From assembly GCA_945905295.1 (NCBI GenBank), contig CAMDPX010000004.1:1-64000 (forward strand): a stretch of DNA of 64,000 nucleotides, read 5' to 3'. The notes under the pieces were generated by a model, which worked only from the letters and a program-made list of their open reading frames with translations, was not told where the DNA came from and ran no database searches. The stretch is from Planctomyces sp. SH-PL62 (GTDB taxonomy: Bacteria; Planctomycetota; Planctomycetia; Planctomycetales; Planctomycetaceae). Of the stretch, positions 36,994-45,577 are shown piece after piece (the first letter of the stretch is position 1; every line of letters starts with the position of its first letter). The position numbers were made by a program, and so were the translations under genes.

Positions 36994-37298
36994 AATGGTC
37001 ACTCGCTCTAGCGTGTGCGGCGTGGTCCAACCCAGCACCGCGCAGCGAATTCGGCTCACGTAATCTCCTGGTGAGCCAGGAACGACGACCCTCGCACGAG
37101 GGAGAGACGACACAAAACCCAAAGGGAGGGTGGGGGTGCATCGCCAACGGCGGCCGTCTGGAATCGGTTCCAGGCTCGGACGTCTTCGATGCCTGTCCCA
37201 TCGGCAGATCTTGCCGCGCGAGGTTAGTTGTGACTTTCCGAAATGTCAACGAGCGGTTTTCTGCACCGCTCAACCCTTGCGCGACCCGCAAGGTCGCC

Positions 37299-38036
37299 TC
37301 AATCGTAAGGGTTCGAGACCGCATCATCGTCGGGATGCGGCCAGCACTCCTCGGCATTGAACGCTCCAAGACGGTCGTAGATTCGACTGCCAAGGACGAA
37401 GCTCAGACATGCTCCGGCACCGAAGACAATTCCCAATAAGTGTGTCCCATCTTGACCATTTCCAGGCAGGGCTTTTCGGACTCCGATGATCTCAATGACG
37501 GCCAAAAATCCCGCAACGGCAACAATGCCAGTGGCGAACAACCACCATCGCAGAAGATTGGACTGTCGTTTTCGTCGCGTCCTTAGGCGCGGTGGCCATT
37601 CGCCGCGACGCCGCGATTCGGACACAGAACCTGAAATCCAAACTTTTCTACCAGACCGCCACGCGAACCAAACTGCCAATGTTGTGTAGAACGAGGCCGA
37701 CGCGGAACTAACCATCCACACGGTCATAAAGGTAACGATTTCGGCGGGCGGCTCTGCGGCCGGATTCTGCCGGACGCCTTTGGCAGCTTGCAGTGCTTCC
37801 GGAATCGCGAAAAGCACGGCGATGACGAACATCAGTGCGAAACTCCAAAGGCAGACTCTCCACAGTGCGCTCGCAATGTAGAACCAGAAACACACGGCTC
37901 CATGCTGTCGATCGGGATCTCGTCGCCGCAGCCACAACGCCGTTCGAAAATCGTTCCAACCGAACTTGTGACAAAACACACTGATGCCAATTGAAGGATG
38001 AGCCGTCAATTCAGTCACAACCAAAGCGACGGTCAA
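37299..38036 (-). CDS. Membrane protein of unknown function, probably interrupted by TAG
   Basis: The 245-residue open part has four hydrophobic segments and the conserved-looking HPSIGISVFCHKFGWNDFRTALWLRRRDPDR. I do not recognise the family. The open frame begins only at TTG 38036. In the same frame just upstream is a 27-codon stretch (GTG 38126 to TGG, ending SGGLVARLPW), separated by a single TAG at 38043-38045. GTG 38126 has AAGG 7 nt upstream and overlaps the end of the aminotransferase gene. A TGG to TAG change would explain this, so the gene may be a recent pseudogene or may start later than usual. Confidence 0.6.
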   Translation of the reverse strand: MTVALVVTELTAHPSIGISVFCHKFGWNDFRTALWLRRRDPDRQHGAVCFWFYIASALWRVCLWSFALMFVIAVLFAIPEALQAAKGVRQNPAAEPPAEIVTFMTVWMVSSASASFYTTLAVWFAWRSGRKVWISGSVSESRRRGEWPPRLRTRRKRQSNLLRWWLFATGIVAVAGFLAVIEIIGVRKALPGNGQDGTHLLGIVFGAGACLSFVLGSRIYDRLGAFNAEECWPHPDDDAVSNPYD

Positions 38037-38128
38037 AATCAGCTACCACGGCAGACGTGCGACCAAACCACCCGAGTCGGACGGTTCAATCTCGAACACT
38101 TCGTCCGATCGAACGTCGTCAGTCACGA

Positions 38129-39313
38129 TCAGCCCTTCGCATAGAACGCATTCGCAGCAGCGATGCTCGCACCGGCCGAGAGCTTGTAACCGCGATCCGA
38201 AAGGCAGCGCTCCAGTGCGGCGAGGAACAGCAGCACGTTGCGTGGCGAACTGGCTTCGCCCATTAGGCCGATGCGCCACGTCTTACCCTTCATCGGGCCG
38301 AGACCGCCGCCGATTTCGATGCCGAACTCGTTCAGCAATTGGCCGCGCACCGCCGCGTCGTCGATACCTTCTGGGATCAAGACGGCGTTGAGCATCGGCA
38401 ACTGCTGGCCTTCGGCAACCGCGTACTTCACTCCGATCGCAGCGAGACCCGCCTTCAAGGCTTTGTGATTTTTCATGTGTCGAGCCTGTCGCGCTTCCAA
38501 GCCCTCTTCCAAAACGAGCCGCAACGCTTCGTGCAATCCGTAATTCATATTGATCGGCGCGGTGTGATGGTACGCGCGCGACTGGCCCCAGTAGTTTCGG
38601 ACCAGCGTCAGGTCGAGATACCAACTGGCAACCTTGGTCTTGCGGGCCTCAATCGCCGCAACCGCTCGCGAGCTGAATGTCACCGGAGCGAGACCCGGCG
38701 GACAGCTCAAGCACTTTTGTGTGCCGCTGTAGACGGCATCCAACCCCCATTGATCCACTTCGAGCGGCACGCCACCCAGCGACGTCACGCAATCAACCAG
38801 CAGCAACGCACCGGCGTCATGCACGACCTTGGAGATCTCTTCCAGCGGTTGCCACGCTCCCGTCGAAGTCTCCGCGTTGACGATCCCGACGACCTTCGGC
38901 TGCACTTTCTTCACGACCTCAGCAATTTCGGCGGTTGAGAAGATCTCGCCGAACGGTCGTTCGATCGTCGTTACCTGCGCGCCGCAGCGACCGGCGACAT
39001 CGGCCATTCGCCCGCCGAAGACGCCGTTGACGCACACGACCATCTTGTCACCCGGTTCGATCAGATTGACCACGCAGGTCTCCATGCCCGCGCTGCCGGT
39101 GCCGCTGACGGCCAGCGTCAGCTCGTTGGTGGTGCGGAAGACTTGCCGCAGCATGGCCTGCATCTCAGTCATGATTTGCAGGAAGTACGGATCGAGATGT
39201 CCAACGGTCGGTGCGGCCAGCGCGGCCCAGACACGCGGATGGATGTCGCTGGGGCCGGGGCCCATCAGGATGCGTCGAGGCGGGTTCACGGCTGCGGGAA
39301 TCGGTGTCGTCAT
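38129..39313 (-). CDS. Class V aminotransferase (alanine-glyoxylate/serine-pyruvate type)
   Basis: The 394-residue PLP-dependent enzyme has the typical opening [13 protein letters not shown], the cofactor-contacting [27 protein letters not shown] with the PLP-binding aspartate, and the Schiff-base lysine in [15 protein letters not shown]. The end [18 protein letters not shown] is characteristic of alanine-glyoxylate and serine-glyoxylate aminotransferases. Expected in glyoxylate, glycine and serine metabolism in the cytoplasm. A membrane protein gene lies downstream and a composite GTGG/GTAG repeat lies upstream. Confidence 0.93.
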   Translation of the reverse strand: MTTPIPAAVNPPRRILMGPGPSDIHPRVWAALAAPTVGHLDPYFLQIMTEMQAMLRQVFRTTNELTLAVSGTGSAGMETCVVNLIEPGDKMVVCVNGVFGGRMADVAGRCGAQVTTIERPFGEIFSTAEIAEVVKKVQPKVVGIVNAETSTGAWQPLEEISKVVHDAGALLLVDCVTSLGGVPLEVDQWGLDAVYSGTQKCLSCPPGLAPVTFSSRAVAAIEARKTKVASWYLDLTLVRNYWGQSRAYHHTAPINMNYGLHEALRLVLEEGLEARQARHMKNHKALKAGLAAIGVKYAVAEGQQLPMLNAVLIPEGIDDAAVRGQLLNEFGIEIGGGLGPMKGKTWRIGLMGEASSPRNVLLFLAALERCLSDRGYKLSAGASIAAANAFYAKG

Positions 39314-39369
39314 GGCTATCGATTTTCGTTGGAGAAGTTGTGGAAAAGTCGCGCGGCATTGCAGCGAAC

Positions 39370-39444
39370 GTGGGGCAGGTTTTCAACCTGCCAGTCGTAG
39401 CTGAGGCGTCCCGCCTCAGTTCTGACGCGGGACGCGTCAGCTAC
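39370..39444. repeat. Single GTGG arm plus complete GTAG doublet
   Basis: 39370-39392 is one arm of the GTGG-GGCAGGTT family (complete at 34538) with no partner. It is followed 4 nt later by a doublet: GTAG plus CTGAGGCG-TCC-CGCCTCAG (39397-39419), then the inverse of GTAG plus CTGACGCG-TCC-CGCGTCAG (39422-39444). The arms differ by a base-pair swap compensated inside each hairpin. It ends 2 nt before the ruvB stop codon. Confidence 0.92.
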
Positions 39445-39446
39445 GA

Positions 39447-40532
39447 CTAAAACAGCGTCCCTTGGCTCGGAGCTTCAGGGAGTTCCGGAAGGGCGATGCC
39501 CAGATGAGCCAACGCAGCAGCGGTCACGACTCGGCCACGCGGCGTCCGTTGCAGGAATCCGGCGCGGAGCAGGAACGGTTCGATCTCATCCTCGAGCGTA
39601 TCCGACGGACAACTCATGCTGTGTGCGATCGCAGACAATCCGGCCGGGCCGCCTGCGAACACGTTGATCAGCGTCTGCAAATACTTGCGGTCGAGTTCAT
39701 CGAGTCCGATGTGATCGACCTCAATCATTTCGAGAGCCAGCTTGGCGACGTCAGCGGTAATGCGGCCTGTCGCGCGGCAGTCGGCGTAGTCGCGGCACCA
39801 ATACAGCAGATTGTTCGCTTTGCGCGGCGTGCCTCGGCTCCGTTTGGCAATCTCGGCGGAGGCGTCTGGTTCGATCTCGCTCCGCAGTTTGCGAGCGTTG
39901 CGGTTCACGATCTCGGCGAGGTCATCGTCATCGTAGAAATCGAGATGCAGCCGATTGACGAAACGGTCGCGCAGCGGAGCGGTCAACAAACCGCTGCGCG
40001 TGGTTGCTCCGATGACCGTGAATTTCTTGAGCGGCATGTTGATCGTGCGCGCGTTCATGCCTTCGCCGAGCGCGATATCGACTCGGAAGTCTTCCATCAC
40101 CGGATAGAGAAATTCCTCGACAGCCGGCGGCAGACGATGAATCTCGTCGAGGAACAGAACCGAACCGAAGCCGGCATTCGTCAAATACGGCAAGACATCC
40201 TTTGGTGCCGTCAGCGCGGGAGCCGACGCGATTTGAAAATCGACGCCGAGTTCCTTGGGGATCACTGTCGCAAACGTCGTCTTGCCGAGCCCCGGCGGCC
40301 CATCAAACAGCAAATGTCCGAGCGGCTCGTTGCGCTTCTTGGCGGCGTCGAGCATGATCCGCAGCCGTTCGACCGCTTTGCGCTGGCCGACGACATCGTC
40401 CAGCTTTTGCGGACGAAGTTCTTCATCGTGCTTCTCGTCATCCGGCCGGAACTCGATCCCTGGCGGCTTAAGCGGCAAATCGACTTTCGGCTTCTTGTCG
40501 TCGTCACCGTTGATGATTCGTTGCCGCGCCAT
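39447..40532 (-). CDS. ruvB: Holliday junction branch migration ATPase RuvB
   Basis: The 361-residue hexameric AAA+ motor drives branch migration with RuvA. Walker A is GPPGLGKTT (78-86), Walker B FLDEIHR (127-133), and sensor and arginine-finger region [17 protein letters not shown]; the C-terminal winged helix includes [14 protein letters not shown] and [10 protein letters not shown]. The N-terminus is about 25-30 residues longer than usual, lysine- and aspartate-rich. ruvA and ruvC are not adjacent. It lies 77 nt downstream of yebC. Confidence 0.96.
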   Translation of the reverse strand: MARQRIINGDDDKKPKVDLPLKPPGIEFRPDDEKHDEELRPQKLDDVVGQRKAVERLRIMLDAAKKRNEPLGHLLFDGPPGLGKTTFATVIPKELGVDFQIASAPALTAPKDVLPYLTNAGFGSVLFLDEIHRLPPAVEEFLYPVMEDFRVDIALGEGMNARTINMPLKKFTVIGATTRSGLLTAPLRDRFVNRLHLDFYDDDDLAEIVNRNARKLRSEIEPDASAEIAKRSRGTPRKANNLLYWCRDYADCRATGRITADVAKLALEMIEVDHIGLDELDRKYLQTLINVFAGGPAGLSAIAHSMSCPSDTLEDEIEPFLLRAGFLQRTPRGRVVTAAALAHLGIALPELPEAPSQGTLF

Positions 40533-40609
40533 GTGTCTTCCAATTCACAGCCCCCACCGAGCTTGCCTCGGTGGCTCGCGGGCTTCTGCACTACGCGAGG
40601 ATTCAACGA

Positions 40610-41347
40610 CTAACTCATCAACTCATCGGGCCAATTCACATTGGTGGTGACGGTCTGCACGTCGTCCTGGTCTTCGAGGGCTTCGATGAATTCCATCACG
40701 AGCTTGCCGGTCTCGACATCAACGTCCACCGTATTGCTGGGGATGCGTTGGATCTCGGCAACATCGGTCGGAATCTTCGCGGCTTCCAGAGCTTCGTTGA
40801 TCTGCTGGAAGAGGCTCGGATCGCAGGTGATCTCGAACGACTCTCCCACCTTCTGCACATCTTCGCCACCCGCTTCGAGGACAATCTCGAACAGGCGGTC
40901 TTCCTCGACCTGATCGGCCGGAACCAGGAACACTCCTTTGCGAGTAAACAAATAGGCGACACAGCCGGTGCTGCCGAGATTGCCTCCGTGAACTTTGAAG
41001 ACCTCGCGGACCTCGCCGGCCGTACGATTGCGGTTCTCGGTCAGAATGTCGCAGAGCACCGCGACGCCGCCGGGAGCGTATCCCTCGTAGACCATGTCTT
41101 CGTATTGCTCGTCACCGGCTTCGCCCGTCCCCTTCTTAACGGCGCGTTCGATGTTTTCCTTGGGCATGCTGCTCTTGCGAGCCTTGTCGAGCGCGTATCG
41201 CAGCGCGAGGTTACTCGCCGGGTCGCCGCCGCCGTTGCGCGCGGCCACGATGATCGCGCGGCTGAGCTTGCCGAAGAGCCGCCCCCTTTTCTTGTCCTGA
41301 GCACCTTTCCTGATGGCGATGTTCGCCGAATGAGAATGTCCTGCCAT
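40610..41347 (-). CDS. yebC: YebC/PmpR family regulatory protein
   Basis: The 245-residue protein (usual length about 240-250) starts MAGHSHSANIAIRKGAQDKKRGR, the family hallmark, and contains NLALRYALDKARKSSMPKENIERAVKKGTG and YEGYAPGGVAVLCDILTENRNRT. YebC proteins are described as transcription regulators and, more recently, as translation factors at proline-rich sites. ATG 41347 matches the family start; the longer open frame is spurious. It precedes ruvB, an association also seen in other bacteria. Confidence 0.95.
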   Translation of the reverse strand: MAGHSHSANIAIRKGAQDKKRGRLFGKLSRAIIVAARNGGGDPASNLALRYALDKARKSSMPKENIERAVKKGTGEAGDEQYEDMVYEGYAPGGVAVLCDILTENRNRTAGEVREVFKVHGGNLGSTGCVAYLFTRKGVFLVPADQVEEDRLFEIVLEAGGEDVQKVGESFEITCDPSLFQQINEALEAAKIPTDVAEIQRIPSNTVDVDVETGKLVMEFIEALEDQDDVQTVTTNVNWPDELMS

Positions 41348-41409
41348 GTGTCCGATTTCAGATTTGAATATTGAGATTAGGTTTTTCAGAACGGCCCCGT
41401 CGTGCGACC

Positions 41410-43680
41410 TCAGTTCTTCTTCAGCTTCTCTTCGATCTTCTCGATCAACTTGAGATCCGGCGTCTTGTCCGCCTTCGCATCCTTGAGCGCTTTCTGCCAG
41501 TTCTCGATCGCTTTGTCTTTCATCCCGACGGCCTGCTGGCAATCGCCGAGATGATCGAAGATCGTCGCGTCGCTGCCGCGCGGAGTTTGCACGGCTTTCT
41601 CCAGGAACGGAATCGCCTCGGCCGGCTTGCCGAGTTTGAACAAGACCCAGCCCATGCTGTCCTGATACGCGGCGTTGTCCGGTTCGGCTTTGAGAGCCTT
41701 CTCGATCATGCCGCGAGCTTTTTCCAGGTTCTTGCCTTGGTCGGCGTAGAGATAGCCCAAGTCGTTGTTGACCGACGGATCGTCTGGATCTTTCGCGATC
41801 ACTTTTTCCAGAATCTCCTCTCCTTTGCGGATGTCTCCCTTTTGGACATAGATGTTGGAGAGGCTGAACTGGCACTGCTTCGCCAGCCGGTTGTCGGGAT
41901 TCTTTTCGATGAACTTCTCGAACAGCGGCACGGCTTTATCAAACTGCTGGGCGTGGTAGTAGATCCATGCTTCTTGAAAGAGAAACAACGGGTTGTCGTC
42001 CCGATCCTGGACCAGCTTGCGACCTTCCGTGACGGCCGTCAAAGCCCCTTCGGTGTTGCCAGCCATTTCTTGCGCCTGCGATTGGAGGAACCAAAACGAG
42101 GCACGGCTGTTTTTGTTGTTCTTCAGAGACGGCTCATTGAGAGCGTCGTCGATCACCTTGACCGCCGAGTCGAACTTGCGAGCTTCCAGCAGCATCCGTG
42201 CGAGCTCGTCGAACAAACCAGCCGCTCGGTCGCGACGCAGCTTGATTCCCAGGCGGTAAAACTTTTCAGCCGGATCGTACTGCTTGTTCTGCGCGGCGAT
42301 CTTGGCCAGCAAGATGCTGCCGGCGAAATCGAGCTTCGGAGAATCTCCCTCGGACTGCTGAGTCCCGACTTCGATCAATCCGGTGACGAGCTTCTCGTCC
42401 GCGCCGATCGCTTGCAGTTCGCGTTCGAGGTCTTCGGCCGCCTTCTCCAATTCCGATTCGCGTGCAAAGGCTTGCGAGAGCGCTTGCAGCAACTCGGCCG
42501 GACGGTTCTGCCGGCGGTAGAGCGCGGTGAGACCGATGTAGCCGTCGATCGACTTCTCCGTTTCGAGCGTCTTCTTGAAGCGAGCCTCGGCTTCATCCAG
42601 CCGATTGGCATCGACGTACTGCCGCGCCAGAAAGAATTGCAGCGTCTGATTGTGCTGATCTTTTTCGGCGAGCTGTTCCAGGCGCGAGATCAAATCGGCG
42701 GACTTCCCTTGAGCCTTCAGAATCTCCGCCAGCAGTTGATACGCGGCCTTCCCTTTCGATTGCAGTTGCGCATCGAAGTAGGTCTGCAAGTGCTCAAGCG
42801 CTTTGTCGGACCGCTCGGTCATCATGTAGGCTTGAGCCAAGCTGAAGCTGACGTTTCCCGGTTTCGTCTTCTTGGCCTTGGCTGCGCGTTCCAGAGCGAT
42901 GATGGCTCGATCCGGCCGCTTGGCTTCCAGGAAGACTTGGCCGATCGCTTCGTAGGTCGTGCGCTGATGCTTTTCCAACTCCGACTTCATCTGGAAGTCG
43001 AGATGGTATTTCTCCGGGTTAGTCTTGGCGTCGAGGATGACCTCATAAGCGTCGGCCCCTTTGTCGATTTGGCCGGAGATGAGATACAGCGTGGCAAGGT
43101 CACGCATGATCGCGACGAATTGACCGGAGAGCTTATCCAGCTTGGTCGATTGCGATGCCCGTTCCATCAGCTTGAGGGCTTCGGGGAGCTTGTCCTTGGT
43201 CGCCATCAGAATGGCGATGCGTTGCAGCAAGGGGGCATCGTCGGGCGTCAGCTCAATCGCCTTCAGCGCGTGATTGAGTACCTTGTCCGACTCATTCAAT
43301 CCGAGTGCCAGCGGGATCAGCGCGCGATAGACCTCGACCGCGCTGGGGTCGATCTGGACCGCTTTTTCGTAGGCTTCGAGGGCTGCTTTGAACTCCTCAC
43401 GCTGTTCGAGGAAGCGGCCTTTCATGAACCACGCCATCGCGTCGATTCGCCTCTGGCCGTCGGCATCGCGACCACGCAGCGGTTGCAGCTTTTCAGGCCG
43501 TTCCGGCGGTTCCGCGACATCAAGCCGGAAGTCACCACGAATGAGCAGGCGATGAGCGGGATCGGACGGTGCAGCTTCCTGGGCCAGCCGTCGTGAGGCC
43601 CACGCAGGTGCGGTCAAACAAATCAGTCCGCCGAGAGTGACGATCAACAAGTAGCCGGTCTTGCGTGGCGACTGCGTCAT
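41410..43680 (-). CDS. Large exported TPR protein
   Basis: The 756-residue protein has a signal peptide (LLIVTLGGLICLTAPAWA) and then TPR-type helical repeats throughout, with canonical units such as YEKAVQIDPSAVEVYRALIPLALG, DPDDPSVNNDLGYLYADQGKN and EPDNAAYQDSMGWVLFKLGKP. This resembles large periplasmic TPR scaffolds. ATG 43680 has GGAAGA upstream; the additional 43 codons of the open frame precede the signal peptide and are discarded. It lies 62 nt upstream of yebC, possibly in one operon with yebC and ruvB. Confidence 0.9.
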   Translation of the reverse strand: MTQSPRKTGYLLIVTLGGLICLTAPAWASRRLAQEAAPSDPAHRLLIRGDFRLDVAEPPERPEKLQPLRGRDADGQRRIDAMAWFMKGRFLEQREEFKAALEAYEKAVQIDPSAVEVYRALIPLALGLNESDKVLNHALKAIELTPDDAPLLQRIAILMATKDKLPEALKLMERASQSTKLDKLSGQFVAIMRDLATLYLISGQIDKGADAYEVILDAKTNPEKYHLDFQMKSELEKHQRTTYEAIGQVFLEAKRPDRAIIALERAAKAKKTKPGNVSFSLAQAYMMTERSDKALEHLQTYFDAQLQSKGKAAYQLLAEILKAQGKSADLISRLEQLAEKDQHNQTLQFFLARQYVDANRLDEAEARFKKTLETEKSIDGYIGLTALYRRQNRPAELLQALSQAFARESELEKAAEDLERELQAIGADEKLVTGLIEVGTQQSEGDSPKLDFAGSILLAKIAAQNKQYDPAEKFYRLGIKLRRDRAAGLFDELARMLLEARKFDSAVKVIDDALNEPSLKNNKNSRASFWFLQSQAQEMAGNTEGALTAVTEGRKLVQDRDDNPLFLFQEAWIYYHAQQFDKAVPLFEKFIEKNPDNRLAKQCQFSLSNIYVQKGDIRKGEEILEKVIAKDPDDPSVNNDLGYLYADQGKNLEKARGMIEKALKAEPDNAAYQDSMGWVLFKLGKPAEAIPFLEKAVQTPRGSDATIFDHLGDCQQAVGMKDKAIENWQKALKDAKADKTPDLKLIEKIEEKLKKN

Positions 43681-43810
43681 GACTCTGTCTTCCTTGGGTT
43701 GGCGAGAAAACGGCGAAGCTCGCTCCAGCAAAACCTCGCGCGGCGGATGATAGCGAGGGAGCGGATTCCGACCAAACCTGGTTTGCCGGTCCCGTGGAGA
43801 CGCGAGCAAA

Positions 43811-43963
43811 GTCGACGAGTCGCTCCGAGGCTGTGAACTTTTTGGTAGCTGAAGTCGCCAGACTTCAGAATTCGCCGAGAAAACTGAACTCTGGCGAGTT
43901 CAGCTACCAATTCTTTCACAGCCTCTCCGTGACTCGATTCGAGTCACCGAGTGACTCGTCGAC
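43811..43963. repeat. Composite nested GTAG hairpin element, second copy
   Basis: The outer arms are GTCGACGAGTC (43811) and its inverse ending at 43963, which includes the hairpin CGAGTCAC-TCG-GTGACTCG. The inner GTAG doublet (43845-43907) and its flank to 43921 are identical over 77 nt to 21207-21283. It lies between the HhH-GPD-like and TPR genes. Confidence 0.92.
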
Positions 43964-43992
43964 TTTGCGGCTTCGCCGCACGGAATCAGTCG

Positions 43993-44820
43993 TTAGCGCG
44001 GCTTCTTCTTCACGGGGCCAGCCTTGGCCTTCGGAGGAGCTTTCGCGGCCGGCTTGGATTTCGCCGCCGGCGATTCAGGCTTGGCCTTGTGAGCCTTATG
44101 CGCTTTGTCGGCGTTGTTGAGCAGGTCCGTCGCACGAGCCAACATCTCGTCGAGATCGAAACCGTCTTCGGGTGGTTTCGTCTTGGCGAATGTGGGAATC
44201 AGACGCGGATCGGTCGCGAAGCAACGCACATAGTCACAGAACGTCGCGGTGTCGGCCTTCATGACCGCTGACTTCAAGCCATCGGCAACCTCAGCGGGCG
44301 AGGAACCCGGAGCCGCGAGGCCCAGCCAAATGGCCGTGTCATGGATCCGATCGTCCACAGGGACCGTGTGCGTGCCGAGTGACTTTTGCAACGTGTGCAG
44401 TTGGATGAAAGAACTCAGAAAACGAATCTTCTGCAACTGCTTTTCGGCGAGCTCCAACGTCTTGCGTCGGAGCGACTCGAAGTCGAAATCGAAGTTGATC
44501 TCGAAGACGTATTGCAGGATGGCGCGCACGCGAGCGGCACGAGCATCGGGATCGGACATCCCCTCAAAGCAAGCCGTCAATTCGCCAAACGTGCTGACTC
44601 GGATTTCGTTGAAGTCATGGAAAGACTTGTGCAGCAGTTCGGACGAGGCATCCGCCTGCTCCTGTGTGGCGTTCTCCAAGCAGACGGCATAGAGCATCGT
44701 CTCCAACACCGGCTTGTCTTTCTTCTGGCCGACGGGCGAATAATGCTTCTTCAGAAGTACGACGAGCTTCTTGCTAAGCGAGTGCAGGTCGGACGCTTTG
44801 GTCTTCTTAACGACGGCCAT
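43993..44820 (-). CDS. HhH-GPD-like protein, possible endonuclease III relative
   Basis: The 275-residue protein has a core (about residues 10-215) resembling the HhH-GPD DNA glycosylase fold: DKPVLETMLYAVCLENATQEQAD matches the first helices, FNEIRVSTFGEL the middle, and LGTHTVPVDDRIHDTAIWLGL the region after the helix-hairpin-helix. The hairpin glycines and the catalytic lysine/aspartate of endonuclease III are not clearly present, so enzymatic activity is uncertain. The C-terminal 60 residues are alanine-, lysine- and proline-rich, like a DNA-binding tail. ATG 44820 is preferred over TTG 44826. It follows rbfA by 72 nt. Confidence 0.7.
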   Translation of the reverse strand: MAVVKKTKASDLHSLSKKLVVLLKKHYSPVGQKKDKPVLETMLYAVCLENATQEQADASSELLHKSFHDFNEIRVSTFGELTACFEGMSDPDARAARVRAILQYVFEINFDFDFESLRRKTLELAEKQLQKIRFLSSFIQLHTLQKSLGTHTVPVDDRIHDTAIWLGLAAPGSSPAEVADGLKSAVMKADTATFCDYVRCFATDPRLIPTFAKTKPPEDGFDLDEMLARATDLLNNADKAHKAHKAKPESPAAKSKPAAKAPPKAKAGPVKKKPR

Positions 44821-44892
44821 GAGCAACGTGCCTGTTAATGTGCGGGGTGGGTTGGAAAAGTCGGTGAATTTTGTGGGGGCGGCGATCAGTGA

Positions 44893-45435
44893 TTATTTGG
44901 TCGGTTCGTCTTCTTCGTCTTCGTCGTCGTCTTCTTCGTCTTCGTCTCCATCTTCTTCGTCTCCATCTTCTTCGTCTTCGTCTCCATCTTCTTCGTCGAG
45001 ATCGTCGTCTTCATCTTCGTCGAGATCGTCGTCTTCGGAATCGGGTTCACCCTCGGCCGCGTCAGCCAAGTCCGCATCCGTTGTGATGGCAGTCTCGGCA
45101 GCTTCTTGGAAGCCTTGGGAGGTGGCGCTCAGGTGATCGAGCCAATTGGGTTCCAGAATAAACTTCAGGATTGGAGTGGACTTGGTTTGCAAGCGGTCTG
45201 CGATTTTCGATTGCAGAAAACCCCGAGACGAATCGAGTCCGTGCAGCGTGAGAGACTGCACTTTCGCGTCGCCGCGCACGCCGACTCGCACTTTGCTTTC
45301 CTTGATGTCGCCAGTCGTCTCGACATTGAGGATCGTCACGTTCTTCACACGCGGATCGCGCAGGTCGAACAGGATTGCTGCGCTGAGCGTTTCCAGAATG
45401 GCTCGGTTCACTTTTTCGATACGGCGTGAAGGCAT
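44893..45435 (-). CDS. rbfA: Ribosome-binding factor A with long acidic tail
   Basis: The first about 120 residues are a normal RbfA KH-type domain (RRIEKVNRAILETLSAAILFD, RDPRVKNVTILNVETTGD, KSTPILKFILEPNWLDHL), which binds 16S rRNA during 30S maturation. Residues from about 130 to the end are almost only aspartate and glutamate, encoded by GAAGAAGATGGA-like repeats; normal RbfA ends near 120-135 residues. The tail resembles nucleic-acid mimics and may regulate the domain. It is downstream of infB, the classical nusA-infB-rbfA order, with a hairpin element in between. Confidence 0.93.
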   Translation of the reverse strand: MPSRRIEKVNRAILETLSAAILFDLRDPRVKNVTILNVETTGDIKESKVRVGVRGDAKVQSLTLHGLDSSRGFLQSKIADRLQTKSTPILKFILEPNWLDHLSATSQGFQEAAETAITTDADLADAAEGEPDSEDDDLDEDEDDDLDEEDGDEDEEDGDEEDGDEDEEDDDEDEEDEPTK

Positions 45436-45482
45436 GTGTGCTAAATCTCAATTTCCAAGACCCAATGGCCAATGCGAATCAC

Positions 45483-45567
45483 GGGGTCGGGAGTCTTTTT
45501 CAGGCCGCCGATTGTCATGAGCTTTCACAAGCCCAATGACGGCGGCCTGAAAAAGACTCCCGACCCC
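45483..45567. repeat. GGGGTCGGGAGTC hairpin pair between infB and rbfA
   Basis: Positions 45483-45509 pair perfectly (27 bp) with 45541-45567; the loop is 31 nt. The same arm (first 21 nt) lies in frame in the DUF1553 gene at 16504. It starts 11 nt after the infB stop codon and could weaken transcription from infB into rbfA. Confidence 0.93.
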
Positions 45568-45577
45568 TTCGCGTAAC

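Noticed and set aside
41371-43596. 741-codon plus-strand frame opposite the TPR gene
   Set aside because: The minus strand has a signal peptide and clear TPR units; the plus frame has neither motif nor ribosome binding site.
43794-44120. Small frames across the composite repeat, giving VAEVARLQNSPRKLNS-like peptides
   Set aside because: The peptide is just the translation of the GTAG-CTGAAGTC element, seen again at 21195-21593. No start context or gene-like continuation.
44771-45136. Serine-rich plus-strand frame
   Set aside because: Antisense of the acidic tail repeat of rbfA, not a gene.
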